Origin: Branchiostoma floridae
Taxonomy: Eukaryota > Chordata > Leptocardii > Amphioxiformes > Branchiostomatidae
Assembly: GCF_000003815.2 (NCBI RefSeq)
Contig: NW_023365716.1
Span: forward strand, 98,410 to 162,409
Direction: 5' to 3'
Length of the DNA stretch: 64,000 nucleotides
The notes below the pieces were generated by a model, which saw nothing but the letters and a program-made list of their open reading frames with translations, was not told the origin of the DNA and searched no databases. Both the position numbers and the translations under genes were made by a program. Each line of letters opens with the position of its first letter. The stretch's first letter is position 1. Positions 11,601 through 22,000 of this stretch are shown here, piece by piece.

Positions 11601-11737
11601 GAGAGGGCCTCTCCTCGTCTCTCGGTGGTACTCGCATAATCCCTTGTATTGACGTCCAGTCCTTCCTCCAGCCCCCTCCGGACTTTCTCTACATCCCCAT
11701 CCCGGGCAGCCCTGAGGAAGTCACGCCGGTCCATCAT
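8613..11737 (-). CDS. ankyrin-repeat gene block, 5' part of an ANK-ROC-COR-CARD paralogue
   Basis: Four exons on the minus strand: 11636-11737 (start), 10458-10556, 9533-9631 and 8613-8711. The first encodes M(M)DRRDFLRAARDGDVEKV and ends NTRDY. It matches exon 1 of the plus-strand paralogue at 29240 closely, including the upstream CTAGGTTATAGACAGG. Each later exon is 99 nt, phase 0 at both ends, and encodes one ankyrin repeat (GHDKVVELLIKNGAD core). Exon 1 ends at GCGAGT where the paralogue has GTGAGT, so its donor is GC and weak. No stop exon or further domain is visible below 8613. The block is either a truncated gene or the missing 5' half of the ROC-COR-CARD gene at 16062, placed in reverse. 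ATG at 11734 or 11737 is possible. Confidence 0.75.
8944..8974 (-). pseudogene. relic ankyrin exon, unit 1
   Basis: The minus strand keeps the first ~30 nt of an ankyrin exon (CGAAGACACAATTCTGCATG...). It follows the family's GTTGTGTTACA acceptor region, now ending AAG rather than CAG, and runs straight into GTAAGG. The last two thirds of the repeat are deleted. Confidence 0.55.
9861..9891 (-). pseudogene. relic ankyrin exon, unit 2
   Basis: Same deletion product as at 8944, 917 bp further on. The donor side now reads GAAGGTC, so no GT donor remains at the expected place. Confidence 0.5.
10787..10822 (-). pseudogene. relic ankyrin exon, unit 3
   Basis: Third copy of the same relic, with a small internal insertion (ACGTACG where the others have ACG). 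Shared deletion shows that the relic predates the triplication. Confidence 0.5.
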
Positions 11738-12289
11738 CACCTGTCTATAACCTAGTTCATATGAAATATAAACACGACTTTAGAGCATGTTTAGTCTCTC
11801 TGACTGTATCACTAATTACTAAATCATTTTCTACTCAGTGCTCTGTATATATCTCTGCTGGAATAGAGCACTGAAAATGAAGAAACATCTTAACCGCTGT
11901 TATATAAATATACTCGATTTAGTGAAATCAGTTAAACTATATGCTGATTTTACCATTCAACATACATTAAATTGAAGTACTGAAGTATGTATTCTGTTTG
12001 TAGCTGACACATCACGTGACTTTATGACAATATCACGTGACTTATATACGCTCTGTACACACTTTTGTTGTAGGCAAGAGTGCATTTTGCGATATACAAA
12101 TAAGACGCGTTTTCCTTGAATATGCTGAACAAGCATCTGGCTGTTGTCGGTTATTTAGTGATCGGACATATCACATCAGCATTGACCACCAGCATTGGTC
12201 ATACTTAGTGGATGATGCAACGTGTCACGAAAGTCTGATACTTTATTCGGATGGAGCATGGTGATCACGCTAACTTACCATATAGCCAG

Positions 12290-12480
12290 GCTACGTCGAC
12301 CAATCAGAAGGCCCCGTTTCATGTTGGTTTAATATGACGCCGTACTCATAGAATCCCGGCCAGCCGGGTGTTAAATTGTTTTCCAGGTATTAGAAAAATT
12401 AAAGACTTGACCCAATCACAAGGAGCGATACACAGGAAACTGACCAATCAGATTGAAGGATTTACACGCAGATAGGGATA
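12290..12480. repeat. CCAAT-rich dispersed repeat, copy 1
   Basis: Contains GACCAATCAGAAGGCC, CCCAATCACAAGGAGCGA and GACCAATCAGATTGAAGG. A related stretch occurs at 30795-31075 inside intron 1 of the second ANK gene. Each copy holds several CCAAT boxes, which could bind NF-Y, but a repeat family of unknown type is the simpler reading. Confidence 0.45.
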
Positions 12481-12689
12481 AAATTCATCACAAAGTGTTT
12501 GGTTATTTTATCGCTTGGCCATGCAGGTAAGTGGGTTTGGAAGGCAGGGAGAGCCACAGTCTGGCCAGGCCAGCAAAGAAAAAAGGCCGGACGGACAAAA
12601 ACAGCGATTCCGAAGTGAGCAATTGCGCAGGCATATCTATATATATAAAATATTCTACTAGTATATGATAATAAGCTACGCTCGGTCGT

Positions 12690-12780
12690 TCTTTCGGTGT
12701 TTATAGGAACCGACCATGAATTATGTCACCGTACACCGAAGGAAAGCGGGTCATTAACCCTTAATTGGCCACCCAGTCGT
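12690..12780. repeat. fragment of AATGACCCG inverted-repeat element
   Basis: GCGGGTCATTAACCCTTAATTGG at the right edge matches the terminus of the fold-back element at 31313-31500 and of the degenerate copies in the 925-bp tandem units. The left part is short and diverged. Confidence 0.4.
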
Positions 12781-13376
12781 ATTAAACAAGGAGAAATTGT
12801 CCTAGTGGTCTTATTACAGGTTCGCGATACGCGACATCTACCTATTTTACGACTGTACTGCTTTAGATGGACGCCGCCATATTGGGATTTTGACATCTGA
12901 CCGCCCATGCAGATTATCAACTAGTTAGGCAAAAGCAGTACACCCTCTGGGTGTCAACCTCTGCCCGTTTGGCGCTGTAGTACCATCATGGATTGCTAGT
13001 CGGCGCTTCAGTACCGCATAAAGTTCCAGGCACGAATAGTACTATAAAACAACATGCAGTGTTCATTCCTGCATATGTTACAGAATTCCTTTTTTTCCTG
13101 ACATAGATTACATTCAAATGTGAATCTGTCCATATCTGGTAACAAATGCCGATTTCTATTCTTGAAATAAAATTACGTACTAGTTGGAAATCAACTGCTC
13201 AGTTTACTGAAAGGACCACCATAAAGATTCATAGATACATAAAACAGGTTAGTATGTACATAGTTCTGGTAGAATCAACACTACCATACCAAGTCCCCTT
13301 GTCCCGATGCTAAGTGTTACTGTTACATACTTATTTACTGTATCCACTGCACGTAAACAGACACCCGAGTCCTTAC

Positions 13377-13485
13377 CTCAGAGTTTGTTCAGCACAATTG
13401 AGCTCATTTCAGCTGACCACCCTGACCAGGTAAACATGTCCTTCAGACAGGAAGACCGCTCCGGGGCCGCCCAGCTCCCTGGTGC
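13377..13485 (-). other. candidate exon with good splice sites, probably non-coding or terminal
   Basis: On the minus strand a T-rich tract ending CAACAG precedes 109 nt that end CTCTGAG before a GTAAGG donor. The longest frame from the first base encodes 35 residues (APGSWAAPERSSCLKDMF...) and stops at TGA four bases before the donor. The other two frames stop earlier. It could be a 3' or non-coding exon. I do not recognise the peptide. Confidence 0.3.
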
Positions 13486-13836
13486 CTGTTGAAAAAAAAT
13501 CAAAGTAAAATGTAAACTTCAAGAAGGTTCTGGAGTTTTACAATGTCTGAAGGCGTTGTCCCTACGTGAGTTTGCACCCGTCAGACAGGGTTTGACGTCA
13601 TTACAGTCAGGTGGGTATCGGGGAGCGATCTTGGCTGTCAGCTCGCGAGTGGATCTATGGCAGTTTGTGACACATTCTATGGCAGTTTGTGTTTTTAAAA
13701 TAACTGTACAAGCTGATTCTACGGACATCCTAAAACACTTTTGTTAAGTGTGACACTTTTTGTTGTTTCTTTATAAAACTCCAAACCACTGACAATGACA
13801 AAGTGAAAGATGTCTGGACGGCACTTCAATATCATC

Positions 13837-13990
13837 GTGTGTGGCGTAAGTGGTAGAGCGTTCGGCTCGGACTCAGAGTCTAGTAGTGCCGAGTTTGATA
13901 CAAGCCGTACTCCAGACATTGTACCCTTGGGAAAGGCACTTGATACGACATTCCTTACTTCACCCAGGTGTACAAATAGTTAGCTAGCTA
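13837..13990 (+). mobile_element. tRNA-derived SINE
   Basis: Begins GTGTGGCGTAAGTGGTAGAG, an A-box-like start. GAGTTTGATACAAGCC follows in the B-box position. The unrelated body contains CCCTTGGGAAAGGCACTTGA, a segment common in such elements. The B box is degenerate, so this is not a tRNA gene. Confidence 0.55.
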
Positions 13991-14024
13991 CACCCAGGTG
14001 TAGCTAGCTGCTTAAAACTCCCAC

Positions 14025-15082
14025 TAATTACCTCCATGAAATGTCATGGAGTTTATATTTTCAGTAGCGTTTGTCTGTCTGTCTCTGTGTGTGTAAACAA
14101 GATAACTCAAGAACGGCTGGGTGGATTGGTTTCATACCCGGTGTGTTGGTGGGGTGTGGTAAAAGCTGGAAATTATTAGATTTTGGGTCCCTAGCGGCTT
14201 CCCTTGGTACCGCAGCGCAACTTCTGGTTTTGCTATCTCGTGTTCTGAGCAAGCTATGGTCACGATTTTTGAGTATTATCTTGTGCTCAGGAATAAGTGA
14301 CATAAGTTTCGGCCCCCTAGTGGCTAGTTTTGGGATAGCAGGGACATTTTTGTCAAAAACTTCTGAAGACGATAACTCAAGAAGGGAATAACGGATTTTT
14401 AAAAATGATTTTTGGTATGTAGGTACCTTAGACAATGTTGCAAAAAAATAAAATACTAATTATGCAAAATATGAGCACATTTGCATAATTAATGAGAATA
14501 TTCTATCACAGCAGTTTTTTCTATGTATCTCTTGTCCCGGACGTGATATGGTCTTGGCATTTGGGTGGTAGATAGCTTTCAGTGTCATGGCAAAGTTGGG
14601 CAAGTTTCAGCCCCCTAACATTTAATTGGAACTGCAGGGGCGTTTTTGTCAAGACATTCCGAAGAGGATAACTGCAGAAAGGATTGATGGATTGGCATCA
14701 TATTAGGCATGCGGGTACCTTAGGCAAAGATGTTCATAATGATAGACATGTTATACAAATGATTTAATTTGCATAATTATTGAGAAAATTGTATAATTCC
14801 ATTGTTTTCAATAACTTTACTTCAATAATTGTAGCACATGTTAATTATGATAGGTGGAATATAAGCATGTACCAAATATGGTAATGAGGAACTTATTTGT
14901 ATAATTGATGTAAAATTTGCAAAACCACTTTATGATTAATGATGGGAATTTTATAGATGTGTACGTTAGTCAATGATGAACAACACCATGCATAAATCAT
15001 GTTAATGTATGTAATTGCATGGAATTTACAAAAGCTCTAAATATTTCATGGAGGTATGAATTCGCCGAACTCTAGTTCACAA
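14025..15082 (+). mobile_element. ~1-kb non-coding repeat with CTAG|T end, possibly Helitron-like
   Basis: Starts near CCTCCATGAAATGTCATGG, then a GTTTGTCTGTCTGTCT tract, ATAACTCAAGAACGGCTGGG and several AT-rich repeats. It ends CGCCGAACTCTAG followed by T. Reverse-oriented copies lie at 16754-18840. Termination at CTAG before a T is what Helitrons show, but I see no clear 3' hairpin or coding sequence. The assignment to that class is tentative. Confidence 0.5.
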
Positions 15083-15839
15083 GTGAATCATGAGCCGCAC
15101 GAACAGGACGTTGCCTAGCAGAGCTCCCGTAGCGCTGTACACGCCATGTGCAAGCCGGTGACATCTTAAACTTCGGGGAACAATCAATCAATCAATCAAA
15201 GAATTTTAGTAGCGTAGCAGATTAACGTTTTAGGAAACGTATCTTGCCGGCATCAAAGGACAGAGTAGTTTCCTATGGTTATAGTGTCACTAATCTAGAA
15301 GGTACGTTGCTTTGCCGCCTTCGTGTTATGGAATGTTCTTTGGTGGGCGAGTGTTTCTCAGAAAAGTTCTGTTGTCTGACTCTTTCGTTCCATTATTTGT
15401 TTATTTGTTTGCTCACCCTTCCTAGGGTGTGCAGTTTGTTCTCCAAGAGCTTATTCGCGGGTCTTCAAATGTTTTCCGAAGCTCGTTTCATTTTTGTGTG
15501 TAATTTGCATTTGAATGTGGATCGCACGTGTTCGGGTGCGCAGGTGAGATTGATTCAACTCAGTATCATTTGACTTCGGAGTTAGGTATTCAGACACGGC
15601 TGCATCACTGCTAGGCCTGTTGTATTCCTTGTAATCCCGCCAAAGGAGCCTAATGGAGCAGAACAACACTTGGCTTGTCACCGCAGGCCTGGAGGAGCAC
15701 CTGACATTCTTCTCCTGACGACAGTAGTGGTTTAATGTATTACTGACTCCGCTGTGGGTGAGTTACGACATTTTTTGGAAATTTTGGTGTGTTGTCAAGG
15801 TGGCTTAATGTCATGCATACGTAGAGAAGTTTGTACGAA

Positions 15840-15960
15840 AAGGCACAGAGGTGAGGGAGAAAATCTAAAGGAGTAGGGAAAGGAATGGAGAACAATAAGG
15901 ATTGAAAAAGGGAATGGAGAAGAATAAGGATTGGAAAAGAAAAAGGAGAAGAATAAGGAT
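15840..15960. repeat. purine tandem repeat at gap edge
   Basis: Imperfect ~30-bp repeats of GGAATGGAGAAGAATAAGGA type run straight into the 100-N gap at 15961. The repeat probably caused the assembly break. Confidence 0.8.
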
Positions 15961-16061
15961 NNNNNNNNNNNNNNNNNNNNNNNNNNNNNNNNNNNNNNNN
16001 NNNNNNNNNNNNNNNNNNNNNNNNNNNNNNNNNNNNNNNNNNNNNNNNNNNNNNNNNNNNC

Positions 16062-19000
16062 GTTAGAAATGTACGGGGAATCGGCAGACTCAGTGTGCAT
16101 GACTTCGCAGGACAGGCGCAGTTCTACGTCACACACGCCATGCTGCTCCGCACCACTAACGCCATCTTCCCTGTCGTCTACAAAATCACGGATGGGGAGG
16201 AGGAACAAAAACGGCAGGCAAGACAATCTTTGATCAAAATTTGCAACTTGGATGAAAGCCCACAGTTCATTGTCTTAAGAGCTAAGGGTGATCTACAAGT
16301 GTGAGGCAAAGGTTTATGATTGACGCACTGCCAGATGTGGCGGGCAAGCCTGTAGTATTGTATGTGTCCAAAGGAATGTCCAGAGAAATGTTTGGAATGT
16401 TACTGGTAGTTCCCCTAATTATTTCTACAGCAGGGCTCGAAATACCCTCTGCATATGCAGGTTAGTGCAGGTAAAATTGGAGCTGTGCCGGTATTTCTGA
16501 TGTCTACCTGCACCTAACCTGCACTGGTCCATGTACTGGGTTTTATACATAACTGCCATATGATGTCGGTGTATGTAAATTGTTAATAGCTGCATTGACT
16601 GTTATGACCTATTAGGTATAAAAGAAAACATAGCAATGGTTCCTCAACAGTTTTAGTATGATCCATACTTCCCAAATTCAGAGTGCTGCAGGTAAATTTT
16701 GTCTGGTGCAGGTATGCAGAAAAAAGTACTTCGAACCCTGCTTCAGGAAGTATCATAAACTAGAGTTCGGCGACCTCATACCTCTATGAAATATTTAGAA
16801 CTTTTGTAAATTTCATCCAATTGAATAACACATTAACATAATTTATGCATGGTGTTGTTCATCATTGACTAACGTACACATGTCACAATTATAAGATTCC
16901 CATCATAAATCATAAAGCGGTTTTGCAATTTTTACATAAATTATGCAAATAAGTTCCTCATTACCATATTTGGTATCTTCTTATACTCCACCGTCAATCC
17001 TTTCTGCAGTTATCCTCTTTGGAATGTCTTGACAAAAACGCCACTGCAGTTCCGAACTTAAATGGTAGGGGCTGAAACTTGCCCCACTTTGTCATGATGC
17101 TGAAAGCTATCTACCACCTAAATGTCAAGACCATATCATGTCCGGGACAAGAGATACATGGAAAAAACTGCTATGATAGAATATTCTCATTAATTATGCA
17201 ATTTTATTTTTATTTTGCATAAGTAGTATGTCATTTTGTACAACATTGTCTAAGGTATCTACATACCAAAAATCATGCATGATAATCCGTTGTTCCCTTC
17301 TTGAGTTATCGTCTTGACAACGGTTTTTGTCAAAAATGCCCCTGCTATCCCAAAACTAGACGCTAGGGGGCCCAAGCATATGTCATTTTTTTGAGCACAA
17401 GAGCTATCTAACACCCTAAAATCGTGACCACAGCATGTTCAGAATACCGAGCTAGCAAAAACGGTAGTTGCGCTGCAGTACCAATGGGAGCCGCTAAGGG
17501 GTCCAAAATCTAACCATTTCCAGCTTTCATCACACACTACCAAATACATAAAGTATGAAACCAATCCACCAAACCTTTCATGAGGTATTTTGTTTACACA
17601 CAGACACACACGCATACGCGCACACACACACAGACAAACGCAGGGTAAACTAGAGTTCAGCGATCTCATACCTCCATAAAAATTTAGAGCTTTCGTAAAT
17701 TTCATGCAATTGACTAACATAATTTACGCATGGTGTTGTTCATCATTGACTAACGTACACATGTCACAATTATAAAATTCCCATTATAAATCATAAAGCG
17801 GTTCTGCAATTTTGTACATAAATCATGCAAATAAGTTCCTCATTACCATATTTAGTATCTGCTTATATTTCACCTATCGTAATTAACAAATATTACATTT
17901 ATTGAAGTCCAGATATTGAAAACAATGGAATCATACAATTTCCTCATTAATTATGCAAATTAAGTCCTCATTTGCATAATATGTATATAATTATGAACAT
18001 CTTTGCCTAAGGTACCCGCATGCCTAATATGATGACAATCCATCAATCCTTTCTGCAGTTATCCTCTTTGAAATGTCTTCACAAAAACGCCAGTGCAGTT
18101 CCCAAATTAATTGTTAGGGGGCCTAAACTTGCCCCACTTTGTCATGACATTGAAAGCTATCTACCACGCAAATCTCAAGACCATAGTACATCCGGGACAA
18201 GAGATACATAGAAAAACTACTATGATAGAATATTCTCATTAATTATGCAAATGTGCTCCTATTTTGCATAATTAGTATTTCATTTTGTACAACATTGTTT
18301 AAGGTACCTACATACAAAAAAATATAAAAATCCGTTGTTCCTTTCTTGAGTTATCCGCTTCAGAAGTTTTTGACAAAAATACTCCTGCTATCCCAAACCC
18401 TAGTCGTAGGGAGCCCAAACTTATGTCACTTCTTCCTGAGCACAAAAGCTATCCACACCCTAAAATCTTGACCATAGCTTGTTCAGAACACGAGACAGCA
18501 AACCCGGAAGTTGCGCTGCAGTACCAACGGAAGCCGCTAGGGAGCCCAAAATCTAATCATTTCCAGCTTTTATCACACACGAAGTATGAAACCAATTCAC
18601 CCAACCGTTCTTGACTTATCTTGTTTACACACATAGAGACACAGAGACACAGACAGACAAACGCAGGGTAAACTAGAGTTCGGCGACCTCATGCCTCCAT
18701 GAAATATTTAGAGCTTTCGTAAATTTTATGCACATTAACATAATTTATGCATAACCAATCCACCCAACCGTTCTTGAGTTATCTTGTTTACACACACACA
18801 CAGACACACAGACAGACAGACGCAGGGTAAAATATAACCTCTATGACAATCATTGAGGTAAATATAACCTCCATGACATTTCATAGAGGTAAATATAACC
18901 TCCATCACATTTTATGGAGGTAAATATAACCTTCATGGTATAGATATTGGAAGGGAAAATGAAACATACAATTTATATATAATAATAATAATACTGGATA

Positions 19001-22000
19001 GCAGGTTAGCCTCTTTCAAATAACTCGTTTTCAATCTTTGAAAGGATCTTCCAGTCGATGTTGTTTCTTGTTCACTCTTTAATTGCTCCCGGATATTCGA
19101 TGACGTTACCATTGTAGATCTCGGTCGCCTTTCGTATGTTCATTGAATTGCGTGACATCTTACTACTAGTAGCTTCTTGGTTTATCTGTAGGTTCTTTAA
19201 GACTTACTGCTGCCACCGTACCATTTATGTAACATGTGTGCAACGACCCAAAGACAATGGGTAGTAATTTCGGAGCAGACTGGTTTACAACAACTTCTCC
19301 AAGAACCATAATGGTGAACAGAGTCACCGTGACGTAATCACTGTCATGATGGACAAACCAAACTAGCCATAACATATAGTTGACGCTGTTGAAGACAAAC
19401 TATTTTGCGTCATAGCCTGAGGCAACTTGATACATTTCAACGTTCCGTATAGTTATGAAGTACCTCCAAAGTGGGCATTATTTTTTTTATTCGCAGGTCG
19501 AAGGTTGGCTGACATTCATCCACTGCAGTAATGCAGATCCCACCAACAAACCCCGGATTGTCCTGATCGCCAGTAATGCGGACAAGCTACAGAACAAGGA
19601 CGATAAGAAAAGAGGTCAGTTGATAGCTCGGAAAGCTTTGGGTTCTATTAATTCTGAGTTGATGTATTTTACAAGGATCCCGCTTTTCTTGCTGCCTTGG
19701 TCAAGTTTTCAGTTTTTCAACCCTGTTGTAACCTGGATAGTATTTTTGCAATGTAAAAATGTTGTGCCTGTAGGTCTGCTACAAGCCGAGGGTCTTTTGG
19801 ACCACTTCACCGAACGTTTCCAGGAGTCACTACTTGTGTCACCGGAGGTGTTCCTGATTAATTGCAAGGAAGCAGGATCCCGTGAGATACAGCGGCTGCG
19901 AGAGGTGCTGGCAGCGTTCAGGGACGACATGCTAAAGGTACTGAACTTGAATCTTTCTTTATTTTTGGTGCATAAACTGCCTTCGGTGTAAAGAACAGAG
20001 CCTTAGGTATGTCGAAGAAAGTTAGACATCCAGGTATTCAGATACACCGGAGTCAGCGACTAAAGGTTGTGGATGATAGCTGAAACGTTTGGCCGTTTCC
20101 GTATCCAGTTGCTTGAGTAACTGCTATTTGTCATAATCCTAGATACCATTGCCTCTTAGAAAATTATGACATCATTGTGTATTCCAAAAAAAGTCGTGTG
20201 AACAATTGTGCAATAACGCATTAACTCATGGGCCTTTCTGTCTACACTAACTTTCAACTACATTTGAATTGTTCACAGCAAAGGCCACAGGTTCCTAAGG
20301 TCTGTGTTCAGTTGTCGGAGAACATTGAAGGTTGGAGGAAGATGAGGAAGACATTCCCAGTGATGGGATGGCAGGACTACCTGGCAGCTGTCAGACAGGC
20401 ATCGTCTGTGAACCTTCAGGAACGTATCGTTCAGCTAGCGTCATCGTACCTTCATGATGAAGGGGAGGTAACTGTATTTCTAAAACCAGACCGTACATGA
20501 ATCAAATTAAGTCTTAGTATAAAAGTTCGTCTGTATTGATAAACTATATTATGAAACAAAATTTTATCCATTAGCCAACACGGGAAGAGTTGGGACTTTG
20601 GAGTTTGAGTTGGACGACATCCATTAGCCTTGTTCACGGAATGTGCTCGCCTACTGCAGCCTCCTGGACGTCAGAAGCCTGTGACTGCAGCGACGGGTCG
20701 TAGGTGCCAGATATCTTATGTCGCCCGTTCCTACTTGACAGGTCAATTCTGTGAACAAGCACGATGGATGTCGGCTAAAAATCTAGGTCCCAACTCTTAA
20801 CTTGTTGATTAGATAAAGTTTATTTTCATGCTAAATTAAGTCTTGCTTTTGTTTAAAGAGTAACATCTCTTCTTGAATTTGAAATACGTCATACTCTTTT
20901 TTATTTAGACCAAGACATGACGTAACAAAATTAACTTTTGGAATTTTTTTCTTTATTTTGCTCCCTAATCATATTCAGATTATCTACCTTCGCCACAAAA
21001 CGGACTCGTCAGTAGTGCTGGACCCCCAGTGGTTGTTTTCGTCCGTTTTCGGACCTCTGCTTGCTCCGGACAACTTCCCTATCGTCAAGATCGCGCGAAC
21101 TGGCGAGGATTACGTCACCCTTGAGGAGCTCACCCGTGTCTTCAGTGCCTATGCCGACATCCCTCTGTTAATCAAACTCCTCCAGGACTTCCAGCTCTGC
21201 CACACGAACGACGGTCGCACCTTCATCCTCCCCAGCCTGCTGCAGCAGGAGATGGGAAAGGCGGCATGGTCTCCTGTGTCCAGCAAGGCTGTCTACTTCG
21301 GTCTGCAAATCCGAGGCCGCACGGAGATCGACAGCTTCTCGTGCGACCTGTTCCCGCGGCTGCAGACGCTGCTGATGCAGGCGCACCCGGGTAAGCTCAG
21401 CCGGCCTCTCCTGTGGAACAACAGCGCCAAATGCACTGACGGGAAGGCCGAAGCTCTGCTTCAGATCACAACAGATAGGAGGCAGCTCAACATCTTCGTC
21501 AGGAGCACAAAAGGGATCAGGGAACATTGCACATCTCTCATGGACCTCCTGAAGGACATGACGTACCGCCTGCTACACGAGACCAGCCCCGGGGCCAGGT
21601 CACGGGACATGGTGGTCAGCGCCCTGGACCTCCAGGAACATATGCCGGAGCCTCACGCCTACAGCAGGGAAGAGGTGGAGGCGGCGGCGGAGGCGGCGGC
21701 GGAAGATGACAGGACCGTCGTCAATCCGAAGAGGGGCACTCCGGAGGAAGTCAAGGATCTGCTGCTGCATCTCGGCAACCTGAAACATACCGTTAAACTG
21801 GAGAACTCAAGAGAAGGTAGGAATATTATTGATCTCATTTTATAATTAGATAAGATCGGAACCTTGTCATTTCCTGCATTCGGACATATCAACTAAATTG
21901 TATGAATGATATCCGTGTGCGCATTGATTTTTCTCTGATAAAAAAAGATTGCAGTTATAGAAGTGACTCAAGTTTCCCTGAGTGGTGCGAATGATTGTAG

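Noticed and set aside
12525-12540. Possible first exon ATGCAG|GTAAGT
   Set aside because: A two-codon exon with a perfect donor is too short to support without a downstream partner.
13837-13910. Possible tRNA genes at 6060-6110, 13837, 49557 and 53105
   Set aside because: A and B boxes are present but stems do not pair well, and SINE bodies follow. They are tRNA-derived SINE heads.
14061-14435. 124-codon minus frame and the opposing 106-codon plus frame
   Set aside because: Both lie inside the 1-kb dispersed repeat, and related copies at 16754-18840 have the frames broken.
15244-15573. 109-codon plus-strand frame
   Set aside because: No splice context or recognisable domain, and the hydrophobic stretches come from T-rich sequence. 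I cannot support it.
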